This document shows positions 36,730 through 46,022 of a stretch of 64,000 nucleotides of DNA, one piece after another. Source of the stretch: Pseudomonas sp. PDM05 (lineage in GTDB: Bacteria; Pseudomonadota; Gammaproteobacteria; Pseudomonadales; Pseudomonadaceae); the NCBI RefSeq assembly GCF_014851685.1, contig NZ_JACVAC010000012.1, positions 1-64,000 on the forward strand, in the 5' to 3' direction. Every line of letters starts with the position of its first letter. Positions within the stretch are counted from its first letter, which is position 1. Both the position numbers and the translations under genes were made by a program. Below the pieces are notes generated by a model. The model did no database searches and was not told the DNA's origin. It saw only the letters and a list, made by a program, of their open reading frames with translations.

Positions 36730-37614
36730 ATGGCCGTGATGATCAGCATCGCCCTGTTTTTCGCGGCACTCGCGCTGCTGGTCATCAACCTGCTCGCCCA
36801 TCGTCGCCAGCAGCGGCTGGTCAGCCAGCGGCTACAGGGCAACACCGTACGCGATGACAAGATGGGCCAGTTGCTGCGTCAGTTGGGCAATACGCGCATC
36901 GGCCAGCGCACCATCAGCCTGGACAACGAAACCCAGACCCTGCTCAACCGCATCGGCTGGAGAAAGGCCAGCCAGCGCTCGATGTTCGCCGCCTGCCAGG
37001 TGGGCGCGCCGATTCTGTTGCTGGGCCTGACGATCCTGGTGCAAAGCCTGTTTTTCCCGGACGTCGCCCATGTCTGGCCGGTGCCGTTTCTCGGGTTTGC
37101 CGTCGGTTACCTGCTGCCCAAACGTGTGCTGGCCTCCGTCGCCAAACGGCGCCAGGAGCAGATCGCCCAGGAGATTTCGACCTTTATCCCACTGCTGCGC
37201 ATCCTGTTCGAGTCCGGCATGGCGGTGGAGCAAACCTTGCGGGTCATGTCCAACGACTCCCAGACGTTGATGCCGGTGCTGACCGCCGAGTTGCGCCTGG
37301 TGCTGGCACGGGTGGACTCGGGCCTGGAGCTGGGCGAAGAACTGAGCAAAACCAGTCTGATGCTCAGCGTGGATGAGTTCACCGACACCTGCACCATCCT
37401 GCAACAGCTGCTGTATCAGGGCGGCGGTGCGATGAAATCGTTGCAGGCCCTCAAGCAACTGCTCGATGACCGGCGCCTGACGCGCATGCAGGAATTCATT
37501 TCCAAGATGTCGGCCAAGATGTCGGTGGTGATGATGGTTTTTCTGTTTCCCGCGCTGCTGATCGTACTGGCCGGCCCGGGGTTTATTGCCATATCCAAGG
37601 CCATCGGCACTTGA
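36730..37614 (+). CDS. tadC: Flp pilus inner-membrane platform protein TadC
   Basis: This 294-residue paralogue of TadB has the T2SSF domain in its C-terminal half (ISTFIPLLRILFESGMAVEQTLRVM, then ILQQLLYQGGGAMKSLQALKQLL) and hydrophobic segments at about residues 3-20, 95-130 and 265-290. It pairs with TadB in the inner-membrane platform. It starts almost at the tadB stop, and tadD follows after 11 bases. Confidence 0.92.
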   Translation: MAVMISIALFFAALALLVINLLAHRRQQRLVSQRLQGNTVRDDKMGQLLRQLGNTRIGQRTISLDNETQTLLNRIGWRKASQRSMFAACQVGAPILLLGLTILVQSLFFPDVAHVWPVPFLGFAVGYLLPKRVLASVAKRRQEQIAQEISTFIPLLRILFESGMAVEQTLRVMSNDSQTLMPVLTAELRLVLARVDSGLELGEELSKTSLMLSVDEFTDTCTILQQLLYQGGGAMKSLQALKQLLDDRRLTRMQEFISKMSAKMSVVMMVFLFPALLIVLAGPGFIAISKAIGT

Positions 37615-37625
37615 GAGGACGCACC

Positions 37626-38339
37626 ATGAAATTACTGTTTGCCGCCTGCAGCCTGCTACTGATCAGTGGTTGCGCGAACATGGGCCAGGCTCCCTGGGCC
37701 GGGTTCGCCGGCACCGGCAGTTGCACCAAGCCCAACGCCGACCAGGAGCTGTCGCTGAACCTCGCCGACGACATGGCCAACGACGGCAAGCTACACGCCA
37801 GCCTGGCCAATCTGCAGAACCTGTCGGACAACCTGCCGCAGGTGCGCCTGCGCAAAGCCAAGGTCTACCGCTTGCTGGGACGCAGCGAGGCCGAAGGGTT
37901 ATATCGCGGCCTGCTCGGCACGTGCCTGGCGGCCGAGGGCGAGCACGGGCTGGGCCAACTGGCGGTGGCCAAGGGGGATAACGGCCAGGCCATGGAGCAT
38001 TTGCAGCGGGCAGCCAGGTTGTCGCCCATCGACGAGAAAATCCGCAATGACCTCGGCGTGGTCTACCTCAACCAGTTGCGCCTGGAGGACGCGCGCTTCG
38101 AATTCCTCACCGCCATGGAACTCAACCAGAGCAGCTCACTGGCGGCGGTCAATCTGGTCACCCTGCTGATCTATCAGGACAACTGGACGCAGGCGTCGCA
38201 GTTGGTCAGCCGCTTTGGCTTGAGCCCCGAGCAATTCACCCAGGCCCAGCTCCGCGCCGAACAACTCAAGCGCTCGGCGCCCCGCGCCAGGGAGCAAGTG
38301 GCAACCGTCAGCGACGCACGGCAAGTGCCCGTCAAATAA
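37626..38339 (+). CDS. tadD: Flp pilus assembly lipoprotein TadD (TPR)
   Basis: The 237-residue protein starts at the ATG at 37626 with GAGGA before it. The lipobox is LLISGC (C16). The mature part contains TPR-like helices (residues 60-200: LRKAKVYRLLGRSEAEGLYRG, DNGQAMEHLQRAARLSPIDEKIRNDLG, ARFEFLTAMELNQSSSLAAVNLV). TadD acts as a pilotin-like or assembly factor. It follows tadC and precedes a DUF3613 gene. Confidence 0.88.
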   Translation: MKLLFAACSLLLISGCANMGQAPWAGFAGTGSCTKPNADQELSLNLADDMANDGKLHASLANLQNLSDNLPQVRLRKAKVYRLLGRSEAEGLYRGLLGTCLAAEGEHGLGQLAVAKGDNGQAMEHLQRAARLSPIDEKIRNDLGVVYLNQLRLEDARFEFLTAMELNQSSSLAAVNLVTLLIYQDNWTQASQLVSRFGLSPEQFTQAQLRAEQLKRSAPRAREQVATVSDARQVPVK

Positions 38340-38359
38340 GTATCCGAGGGAGTATTCAG

Positions 38360-38635
38360 ATGACACTCAAACCGTTCGCCCACCTGCTGCTGGCCACCCT
38401 GCCCCTGAGCGCACTGGCCATCGAGCCCGGCCCGTCATCGCCTTATCAACAGCAGACCGAAGGCTGGCTGCAGATGCAGGTCACCGGGCAATTGGCTTCG
38501 TCCACAGCGCAAAAAGCCTCCCCGGCGGAACGCGAGCAGGCCATGCAACGCTTGATCGAAAGCTACAAGCACCCCATTCCCGAGTACTACGACCAGAAGC
38601 AGGGTGGCGCCGCGAAGAGTGGCAGCAGTAACTAG
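38360..38635 (+). CDS. DUF3613 protein of the tad locus
   Basis: The 91-residue protein has a signal peptide (LLLATLPLSALA) and a small domain with EGWLQMQVTGQLAS, REQAMQRLIESYKHPIPEYYD, which matches the DUF3613 family found at the end of tad operons. The function is not known. GAGGGAG precedes the ATG. Its stop overlaps the end of the convergent pprB gene by four bases. Confidence 0.82.
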   Translation: MTLKPFAHLLLATLPLSALAIEPGPSSPYQQQTEGWLQMQVTGQLASSTAQKASPAEREQAMQRLIESYKHPIPEYYDQKQGGAAKSGSSN

Positions 38636-39411
38636 TGGGCGCTCACGCGCTGGCGGATCGACGCGCTGGCGGGTGACAGCGCGAGCGCCAGTTGCGTGCG
38701 GTTGTGCATGTGGGTCAGGCGCAGCACCTGGGACACGTAGAGCTTCACCGTGTTTTCGGTGATGCCCAGTTCGCAGGCGATCTGGTAGTTGGTCTGGCCC
38801 TTGCCGACCAGGCGCGCCACATCCAATTGGCGCGGCGACAGTTGCTTGAAGATCACCGGCATTTCGGCGCCTTCGACGTCGTCGCCCAGGGCGTCATCAG
38901 TAGCAGGTTGCGGGCCGCTGCGCACCTTGTCGAGGTCGTGGTAAAGGTCGTCGATCGACGCGGACAGGAACTGCAATTTCTGATTCAACTGCCCCAGTTC
39001 CAGATCCTTCTGGCGCTCATGCAACGCGGCCTCCTGGCGTTGCAGGCCTTCAAGCAGTTCTTCGAGGTTGATCGGCTTCTGATAGTAATCGGCGATGCCC
39101 GCCCGCAGCGCCTTGATCACGTCCTGTTTGTCGGCACGCCCGGTCAGCATGATCGCCTCGAAGGCGCGGCGTTTGCCGGCAAGGCGTTGCAGCTCCTGGA
39201 CCAGCTCGATGCCATCCATTTCCGGCATGTGCAGGTCGCACAGCACCAGGGCGATTTCAGCGTCTTCACGGAACCGCGCGATGGCCTGCCGGCTTGAATC
39301 GCAAGGCACGCAACGGTAACCGCTGCTTTCGAGGTATTCGCACAACTCTTCCACGATCAAGGGCTGATCGTCGACCACGAGGACTTTCATCTGAGAGATA
39401 AGCTTGTTCAC
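38632..39411 (-). CDS. pprB: Response regulator PprB (NarL/LuxR family)
   Basis: The 259-residue protein has an N-terminal receiver domain with D15 in LVVDDQPL and phosphoacceptor D59 in LCDLHMPEMDG, a coiled-coil linker (about 130-180: LEELLEGLQRQEAALHERQKDLELGQLNQKLQ) and a C-terminal LuxR-type HTH (LSPRQLDVARLVGKGQTNYQIACELG, then ITENTVKLYVSQVL). The start is GTG at 39411 with GGAG 6 bases upstream. The inner ATG seven codons later has no ribosome-binding site. PprB of P. aeruginosa activates flp-tad genes, the Bap adhesin and CupE fimbriae. It lies inside the tad locus, as there. Confidence 0.9.
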   Translation of the reverse strand: MNKLISQMKVLVVDDQPLIVEELCEYLESSGYRCVPCDSSRQAIARFREDAEIALVLCDLHMPEMDGIELVQELQRLAGKRRAFEAIMLTGRADKQDVIKALRAGIADYYQKPINLEELLEGLQRQEAALHERQKDLELGQLNQKLQFLSASIDDLYHDLDKVRSGPQPATDDALGDDVEGAEMPVIFKQLSPRQLDVARLVGKGQTNYQIACELGITENTVKLYVSQVLRLTHMHNRTQLALALSPASASIRQRVSAH

Positions 39412-39527
39412 GCTCTACTCCATGCCTGGCCAAGCAAAAATCGGTTCAAAACGGTACAACCGCGTCTATTTCGCACATCCTGGCTATAAACGTAGACGCA
39501 CTTTCCGACTATGTACATAGAGCTACG

Positions 39528-40013
39528 CTACGTTGCGATCAGTGGGTTCCAAAGCCAGGCGAGGGTAAATCCGACCAACAAAAACGGCGCGAATGGCTGT
39601 TTTTTTGACTGGTGCGGGCCGAGGTACTCAAGGGCATTTCTAAGCCCTTGATTCATCAGCGGCCACAATTTTGGCGCCAGCAGCAGCCACACCGCGCTGG
39701 CCAGGCCGGCACCGACAAACGTGCCGAGCAAGTACGTGCAATTGCTCGCCAGGCCCAGGGCCGCCAGCAGTTTTACATCCGCAGCGCCAAGACGCCCCAG
39801 GGCATAACCGGGCAAGGTGAACACCACGGCAAGGGCAAATGCCCAGGCGCCCTCGGCCGGCGTCGCGCCCAGCCAGGTGGAACCGCTCCACACCAGGTAA
39901 ACCAGTGCCAGCACGAAACCGCCGAGGGTCAGGCGGTTGGCGATCTGGCGTTGACGGGTATCTTGCACGGCGCACAGCGCCAGCCAAGCAAACACGATGA
40001 GGCTGTGAATCAC
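39528..40013 (-). CDS. fppA: Prepilin peptidase FppA (TadV/CpaA type)
   Basis: The 161-residue integral membrane protein has the two catalytic aspartates of type IV prepilin peptidases: D18 in CAVQDTRQRQIAN and D79 in GRLGAADVKL. The N-terminal methylase domain is missing, as in all TadV proteins. Four to six hydrophobic segments are visible. The start is GTG at 40013, with AAGGGA 10-12 bases upstream. It cleaves the two Flp prepilins and the TadE/F pseudopilin. Confidence 0.9.
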   Translation of the reverse strand: MIHSLIVFAWLALCAVQDTRQRQIANRLTLGGFVLALVYLVWSGSTWLGATPAEGAWAFALAVVFTLPGYALGRLGAADVKLLAALGLASNCTYLLGTFVGAGLASAVWLLLAPKLWPLMNQGLRNALEYLGPHQSKKQPFAPFLLVGFTLAWLWNPLIAT

Positions 40014-40085
40014 GTAAAAAAAATCCCTTTTTACTGAATGACTCTATGCTGATATCAAGTAGTCGTTGTCAGGGTAGACGCGGTC

Positions 40086-40526
40086 ATGAGAAAGGGCCTC
40101 CCCAGAAAACAGAAAGGTGCCGCCGCGCTTGAGTTCGCGATGGTGTTCATAATCTTTTTTGCCGTGTTTTACGGTTTGGTCAGCTACAGCCTGCCGTTGC
40201 TGTTGCTGCAATCGTTCAACCAGGCCACGGCCGAGGGTGTCAGGCGCAGCGTTGCGCTGGACCCCACCACCCCCGGTTACTCCAGCGCCGTCACCGCACG
40301 TGCCGTGGCGACCGCCCAGGCTCAATTGCAGTGGCTGCCTGCCGCGTTCAAATTCGTCCCGGGCTATGTCACCGCCACCTACTCGGCCGGCAACCTGTTG
40401 ACCGTGCAAATCAACTACCCCTCCGACAACCTCAAAAGCGTCCTGCCATTCCTGGTGCTGCCGGGCTTCGGCACCGTGCCCAACCTGCCCACCACGCTGT
40501 CGGCCCAAGCGAGCCTGCAATTTTGA
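40086..40526 (+). CDS. TadE/TadF-type pseudopilin
   Basis: The 146-residue protein begins with a short basic leader, MRKGLPRKQKG, then AAALEFAMVFIIFFAVFYGLV. G11 is the likely cleavage point and E16 the conserved +5 glutamate of the TadE-like domain. The C-terminal part is a small extracytoplasmic domain with beta-strands. It is divergent from the fppA gene and translationally linked to the kinase gene: its stop TGA overlaps a TTG start. Confidence 0.85.
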   Translation: MRKGLPRKQKGAAALEFAMVFIIFFAVFYGLVSYSLPLLLLQSFNQATAEGVRRSVALDPTTPGYSSAVTARAVATAQAQLQWLPAAFKFVPGYVTATYSAGNLLTVQINYPSDNLKSVLPFLVLPGFGTVPNLPTTLSAQASLQF

Positions 40527-43255
40527 CCTCGGGGGAAAAGTTCTTCGACCGCCTGCTCGGCCGCCCGCCCGAGTCACACCTGCCCGCGGCGCACGTCCCC
40601 GTCAACGCCGGTTTGCAGATTGACCTGGACAACCTCGGCCGCGTCCTGCAAACCCACGGTCCGCTGCGTCATCGCCTGGTCAAACACACCGCCGAGCAAC
40701 ATCCCGAACCGCTGGTGGACTACCTGTGTGCCCACAGCGCCGTGGTGATCGAGGGCAGCCCCGCCGATTGGCAGGGCCAAAACCTCGACCTGGATTTCAA
40801 TGGCTTCGCCGGGCGCCCCCTGCAAACCCGTGGCTGGATCCAGCCCAGCGGCGACGGCTGGGTTTTGCAACTGTTGGACATCGGCGACTTGATCGGCCAC
40901 CGCGAGCACGCCGAAGCCCGCGAGCAACACCAGTTGCTCAGCGCCCAGGTCAGCGAACGCTTGCGCGTGTGCAGCCTGACCCGGCTGCCGGAAGTGGTGC
41001 AGGACAACCTGCAAAGCATCGCCCAACACTTTCAGATTCCCTGTGTCGCCATCGCCCTGCTCGACGAACAGGACCTGGGCTGGCGGGTCCACAGCCAATA
41101 CCGCACGTTTGACGCCCCGGTGCTGTGGCACGATGGCCAGGCACTCGGCGCGGCCCTGGACAGTTTGGGCGGCACCGCGCCCTTGAGCCTGACCCTCACC
41201 CACGGCCACAGCGAGCATCCGCGCCTGCAAGGCATCTTTGCGAATGCCGAGGGGTTCCTGGTGCCCTATCGCGATGACCATGGCGTCGCCGCCTGGCTGC
41301 TGTGCGGTTTCTACCACGCCCAAGACACCTTCGAGCGCGACTGGCTGCAACTCACCGCAGCCCTCGCCGCGCCCCTGCTCAGCCGCCTGCGCGAACAGCG
41401 CCACCAACAGCAACTGGATCGCCTCGAAGCCCTGCAAGGCCTGCTCGGCACAGGTTGGTGGGAACTGCCCAACCTCAGCGACGACATCCAACTGGCGCCC
41501 CAGCTGCAACAGCACCTGAACCCCGACGAAGCCACCACACGCCACACCTTGAGCGACTGGCTGCGGCTGTTTCACCCCGCCGACCGCGAGGAACTCGCCA
41601 GCCGCCTGCACGACTTGCAGACCCTGAGCAAACCGCTGTCGACCAGCGTGCGCCTGCACCGTCTCGACGCCGCGCAAAACCCCATCTGGTATCGCGTCCA
41701 GGGCCAGGCCCTGGGCGTCGGCAACCATCGGCGCCTGGTCGGCTTCATGCTCGACATCAGCGACATCAAAAACCAGCAACAGCAAGCCGCTGCCGCCCAC
41801 GCCCGGCTGGACAACCTGATCGCCAGCTCACCGGCAATCATCTATGTGCAGCGCTACGTCGAAGGCACCCTGCAACCGCTGTTTTTCAGCGACAGCCTGC
41901 TGCCGTTGCTCGGCCGTACGCTCGCCGAATGCACGGCCGCCAGCCTGATCGAATGGCTGCACCCCGACGACCGCGACCTGTATTTCGAACGCACCCGCCA
42001 ACTGCTGCGCGAAGGCAATGTGCGCAGCCGCTATCGCGTGCAGGACAAGCAAGGCAACTATCACTGGCTGCTCGACGAAGCCAGGCTGCTGCGCGACGAC
42101 CTGGGCCTGCCGGTCGAAGCCGTGGGCCTGTGGTTGGATGTGACCGAGGCCACCCTGGCGGCGGAGCACGTCAAGCAAAGCGAGGAACGCTACCGCATCC
42201 TGGTAGAGGACTCACCGGCGATGATCTGCCGCTACCGCCCCGACCTGACCCTGACGTTCGGCAACACCCCGCTGGCCAACTATCTGGAGTGCCGCCCGGA
42301 ACAATTGCCGGGGCTGAACCTGGCGGATTGGCTGTCGGCCGAACAACGCGACAGCTTTGTGCAGCGCATTGGCCGACTGACGCCGGAGTTCCCGGTCAGC
42401 ACCGCCGAAATCAGCCTGCAACTGCCGGGGCGCGAACATGCCTGGTGGGTATGGTCGGACCGCGGCGTGTTCGATGAGCAGGGCGCGCTGGTGGAAGTGC
42501 AGGCTGTGGGCCGCGACAACACCGAAGTGCGCCGCTCCCAGCAACAACTGACCCAGAGTGCCAAAATGGCCACCCTCGGCGAAATGGCCACGGGCCTGGC
42601 CCACGAGATCAACCAACCGTTGAACGTGATGCGCATGGCCATCGTCAACGTGCTCAAGCGCGTGCGCGATGGCGATGCACAAATCGACTACCTGACCGAA
42701 AAACTGCAACGCATCGACACCCAGGTGCAGCGCGCGGCGCGGGTGGTCGACCATATGCGCGTGTTCGGCCGCCGCTCGGAAGTCGAGCAGCACCCCTTCG
42801 ACCCGGCACAAGCGGTGGAAGGCACGCTGTCGCTGCTCAGCGAAGGCTTGCGCGGCAAGGGTGTGGAGTTGCGCCTGACACCGCCGGACTTCACGGCGCA
42901 GGTCAAGGGCCACGTCGACCAGTTGGAACAGGTGCTGATCAACCTGATCGTCAACGCCCGCGACGCGTTGCTCGGCCAGCGCGAAAAACAGCCGCAGCTG
43001 CGCCCCTGGATCGCCATGCACAGCGAGCATGACGGCCGCCACGTGCGCATCTGGGTCGAGGACAACGGCGGCGGCATCGACCCGCGCCTGCTGGAGCGGA
43101 TCTTCGAACCCTTCTTCACCACCAAGCCGATTGGCGTAGGCACCGGCCTCGGGTTGTCGGTGAGCTACGGGATTGTGGAAAACATGGGCGGACGCCTGAG
43201 CGTCAGCAACGGCGAGCACGGCGCCCGGTTTTGCGTGGAGTTGCCGCTGGCCTAG
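40523..43255 (+). CDS. pprA: Sensor histidine kinase PprA (PAS-rich)
   Basis: The 910-residue protein probably begins with TTG at 40523, overlapping the tadE stop as TTGA. No ATG or GTG with a ribosome-binding site is near. Order: N-terminal region, a GAF-like segment (about 150-300), PAS-type domains near 310-430, 430-560 and 555-680, an HisKA domain with H694 in MATGLAHEINQPLN, and an HATPase domain with N box LINLIVNARDALL, G1 VEDNGGGIDP and G2 GTGLGLSVSYGI. No membrane segments are seen, so it is likely cytoplasmic. It should phosphorylate PprB. Confidence 0.88.
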   Translation: MTSGEKFFDRLLGRPPESHLPAAHVPVNAGLQIDLDNLGRVLQTHGPLRHRLVKHTAEQHPEPLVDYLCAHSAVVIEGSPADWQGQNLDLDFNGFAGRPLQTRGWIQPSGDGWVLQLLDIGDLIGHREHAEAREQHQLLSAQVSERLRVCSLTRLPEVVQDNLQSIAQHFQIPCVAIALLDEQDLGWRVHSQYRTFDAPVLWHDGQALGAALDSLGGTAPLSLTLTHGHSEHPRLQGIFANAEGFLVPYRDDHGVAAWLLCGFYHAQDTFERDWLQLTAALAAPLLSRLREQRHQQQLDRLEALQGLLGTGWWELPNLSDDIQLAPQLQQHLNPDEATTRHTLSDWLRLFHPADREELASRLHDLQTLSKPLSTSVRLHRLDAAQNPIWYRVQGQALGVGNHRRLVGFMLDISDIKNQQQQAAAAHARLDNLIASSPAIIYVQRYVEGTLQPLFFSDSLLPLLGRTLAECTAASLIEWLHPDDRDLYFERTRQLLREGNVRSRYRVQDKQGNYHWLLDEARLLRDDLGLPVEAVGLWLDVTEATLAAEHVKQSEERYRILVEDSPAMICRYRPDLTLTFGNTPLANYLECRPEQLPGLNLADWLSAEQRDSFVQRIGRLTPEFPVSTAEISLQLPGREHAWWVWSDRGVFDEQGALVEVQAVGRDNTEVRRSQQQLTQSAKMATLGEMATGLAHEINQPLNVMRMAIVNVLKRVRDGDAQIDYLTEKLQRIDTQVQRAARVVDHMRVFGRRSEVEQHPFDPAQAVEGTLSLLSEGLRGKGVELRLTPPDFTAQVKGHVDQLEQVLINLIVNARDALLGQREKQPQLRPWIAMHSEHDGRHVRIWVEDNGGGIDPRLLERIFEPFFTTKPIGVGTGLGLSVSYGIVENMGGRLSVSNGEHGARFCVELPLA

Positions 43256-45255
43256 TTCACCAGCGCCGCCTGGCCATGGGGGCGGCAACTGAGGTTGGCA
43301 CCGACTTCGACCTGGTTGAGGTTGATGCCGAGGGTGTTCAGCAGGCCGTTGACCAGTGGGTCGACGACTGGGCTGAGTACGTTGCCGATCAGCCCTCCCA
43401 GCGTGGTATTCAAATCATTGAGCAACGTTGCGCTGGTCACCAGCAAGCCGCCCAGCAGGTTGAAGCCGGTGGGTTTGTAAACCTGGAACTGAATGCCCGC
43501 CAATGTCGTCTTGAGCGAGCCCACCAGCCCGGTGGTCGAGAATGCGTAGTAGAGCGCCGGCTGTTTGATTTCCGGCGGTTGATTGTAGGTGTGAGCACCA
43601 AGGGCCGCAGTGGTCGTCCCGACAGGACTGTTGATACTCAGCCCGATCCCGCCGCCATAAAACGCCTTGCGTGTCGCGGGGTCGCACGTGGTCGGCCCGA
43701 GCCCCAGCAGCGGTTTGAAGCAGGTGATCGCGCCGATGTCGACCACCGGTAACGGCGGCACAGGACTCAACGGCGGGCTGGAGGCCAGCGAGTTGATCAA
43801 CGTGGGAGTCTGGCCGATCTTGACGGTGACTACCGAGGCGTTGGATTGGGTGGTCAAGGTTTTGGTCGCGTCGCTCACGCAGGTGAACCCGGTGACATAA
43901 CTTTCAGCACTGCCCAATTCCAGAATCACATCCACGCCGGTGATAGGGGGGCTGGAGGCCGAGGTCAGCACTTTCAGGTCTGTACGCTCGCAGTAACCGC
44001 CCAATACACACAACAACGATGACACGGTCCCGCCCAGGTTCAGGCTCAACAAATTATTCAAAACGTCAGAAAGCGGACCGAGCAACCCGTTCAAGACCAG
44101 GTTCACTGGCGCCGTGTCGAGGAGTGGCAGCCCCACCGTCAACCCAACGCTGACTTGCGCCGTGCGCACATAAATCCGCGTCGTCGCATCGGTTTTGTTC
44201 TTGGCGTACGTGGGATCGCCAATCGCCGACAACTGCGGCGGCTGGATCACTTTGATCTTGAGATTCGCCGTGACCCCGGGCAGCGTCACCGGCACGTCGG
44301 CAACCACGGCACTTGTCTTGTTGGCCAACTGCACAAACGCCTCGATCAACTGGAAGGCATTCACCGTGGTATTGAGCCCCGCGGACACCGCGCCGGTCTG
44401 CACTTGCATCAAGCTGCCCAACGTCACGTCCAGGTTGCCCACCAGCGCACTGATCTTCGCCGCCCCCGCTGCAGCCGCCACCGAGGCGGTGCTGCCTCCG
44501 GCCTGCAACACCGTGACCGCTGCATCCACCAACTGACCGAGCTTGAGGTTCTTGGCCAACAACTCATCGTAATTGCCTGCCTGCACCCCCACGTTCAGCG
44601 CCAGTTGGTTCAGGTAACTGAGCAGGTTTATATCGGTGCCCACCAACCCTTGCCAGCCCGCCAGGCCCACCGACAGGTTGCCGCCCAGCAGCTTGCCGAA
44701 CAGCAGGTCCAGGGCGTCCGACTTGCTGGAGTCGACCGTCAGCACCGTCGACTTGATCGTCAACTGCGCCTGCGGCGGCAGAATCTTCGGCGCGGCGACG
44801 GCCCTGGCGGTCAATTGAGTCATCACGTTGTAGGCGTTGCCATTGACCAGCGTCCAGACGCCACCCGCAACGCTGGTCAATACCGGACGTGAGGCGGTCA
44901 CCTGGATGGCATCGGTCTTGGTGGAGTCCTGGCTGAACACGCGCAGGTTGCTGGCATTGGTGCTCAGCACGCCGCAGCGCACGTCCAGTGCACTGCCGGG
45001 GGGAATGACATAGCCGTTGCGCGTGGCGCTGGCGCCGGCAAAGGTCGGCGCGGTGTTGGTGGCCGGTATGCAATTGCCGTTGCGCTGCACCGCTTCCAGC
45101 GCGGCCATGTCGGCGATGCCTTGCAGCTTGCGCTTCTCCAGGTACAGCCGCCCGCTATCGACGACCAGCAACAGAAAGACCAGCGCCAGCCCCAGGGTCA
45201 GGGCCGCCATCAAGCCAATCGCACCACGCTGCCTGGAACGAAGCCGGGGAGACAT
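43252..45255 (-). CDS. tadG: TadG-like Flp pilus locus protein
   Basis: The 667-residue protein has an N-terminal Tad/TadG segment: RQRGAIGLMAALTLGLALVFLLL, then VDSGRLYLEKRKLQGIADMAALEA, the usual motif. The rest is a long extracytoplasmic region rich in Gly, Leu, Val and Thr with few charged residues and several cysteines. TadG may anchor or regulate the pilus. AGGAG precedes the ATG. Its stop codon is the complement of the pprA stop: both are read from the palindrome CTAG. Confidence 0.87.
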   Translation of the reverse strand: MSPRLRSRQRGAIGLMAALTLGLALVFLLLVVDSGRLYLEKRKLQGIADMAALEAVQRNGNCIPATNTAPTFAGASATRNGYVIPPGSALDVRCGVLSTNASNLRVFSQDSTKTDAIQVTASRPVLTSVAGGVWTLVNGNAYNVMTQLTARAVAAPKILPPQAQLTIKSTVLTVDSSKSDALDLLFGKLLGGNLSVGLAGWQGLVGTDINLLSYLNQLALNVGVQAGNYDELLAKNLKLGQLVDAAVTVLQAGGSTASVAAAAGAAKISALVGNLDVTLGSLMQVQTGAVSAGLNTTVNAFQLIEAFVQLANKTSAVVADVPVTLPGVTANLKIKVIQPPQLSAIGDPTYAKNKTDATTRIYVRTAQVSVGLTVGLPLLDTAPVNLVLNGLLGPLSDVLNNLLSLNLGGTVSSLLCVLGGYCERTDLKVLTSASSPPITGVDVILELGSAESYVTGFTCVSDATKTLTTQSNASVVTVKIGQTPTLINSLASSPPLSPVPPLPVVDIGAITCFKPLLGLGPTTCDPATRKAFYGGGIGLSINSPVGTTTAALGAHTYNQPPEIKQPALYYAFSTTGLVGSLKTTLAGIQFQVYKPTGFNLLGGLLVTSATLLNDLNTTLGGLIGNVLSPVVDPLVNGLLNTLGINLNQVEVGANLSCRPHGQAALVN

Positions 45256-45378
45256 CGAGCACTCCTTTAGCGCTTACTCTCCGTAGTGCAGTGGAGTGTA
45301 GACAAGGCGTTGCGGCCGCGCCGGCCAGTCGCCACATTGGCGACTGACGGAGATTGTGGGGCGTGCACAAAGCTAGAG

Positions 45379-45400
45379 GTGGGAGCGGGCTTGCTCCCAC
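45379..45400. repeat. Truncated REP unit
   Basis: GTGGGAGC and GCTCCCAC enclose GGGCTT. It is a short hairpin made of the outer REP arms only, in the gap between tadG and the DUF4136 gene. Confidence 0.7.
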
Positions 45401-45419
45401 AGGGGGATTGCGGTGTTGG

Positions 45420-45977
45420 TTAGTGCGGCGGGTAGTTGGAGAGAATTTTAGTCACCGTCGCGCGGATGGCATTGCTGCGATCCTGGGGATTCGGCGTGCT
45501 GCTCATCATCTGCTCGTCGCTGCCGCGCCACACCAGCTTGCCGTCCTTGCCGTCGAGCAGGTCGATCTGAAGGGTCGCCACTTTGTAAGTGATGTTGCGC
45601 GTTTCGTTGTACATCGGCGCGCCCCAGTAGCCGTTCCACGGGCCGCCCCAGGCGCCGCCGTAGTTGGTGGTGACTTGTTGCTGGCGGTCTTCGACGATCA
45701 GGTAGGCCTGCACCTTCAAGTCCGCCTTGGCGCCAGCCGCCGCCGGACGCAGGCCGCGCTGGTCGAGTTGTTCGCCGACGGCCTGGCGGATGCGTTGTTC
45801 GGTGAGGTCGCTCTTGATCCGCGGGTCATCCGGGCGGTATTGCAGCGCCGGGTCTTTCCAGGCCCAACTGCGGTACGCGCCGAAATCACGGCTGGCGTCA
45901 AAATCGTGGTTGACCTGGCTGGTCTGGCAACCGCCCAGCAGCACTACAAAAGCGAGCGTTGCGATACGACGAAACAT
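45420..45977 (-). CDS. DUF4136 lipoprotein
   Basis: Started at the ATG at 45977 with GGAG before it, the product has 185 residues. The lipobox is LLGGC (C17). The mature part matches DUF4136: YRSWAWKDPA, then [25 protein letters not shown]-like order (KADLKVQAYLIVEDRQQQ), then LQIDLLDGKDGKLVWRGSDEQ. It is a putative outer-membrane lipoprotein of unknown role. A second DUF4136 gene follows 45 bases upstream on the same strand. Confidence 0.85.
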   Translation of the reverse strand: MFRRIATLAFVVLLGGCQTSQVNHDFDASRDFGAYRSWAWKDPALQYRPDDPRIKSDLTEQRIRQAVGEQLDQRGLRPAAAGAKADLKVQAYLIVEDRQQQVTTNYGGAWGGPWNGYWGAPMYNETRNITYKVATLQIDLLDGKDGKLVWRGSDEQMMSSTPNPQDRSNAIRATVTKILSNYPPH

Positions 45978-46022
45978 GAGTGTTCTCCAAAATAGACCGG
46001 GGCCTGTCATTGAGCTTAGCGC

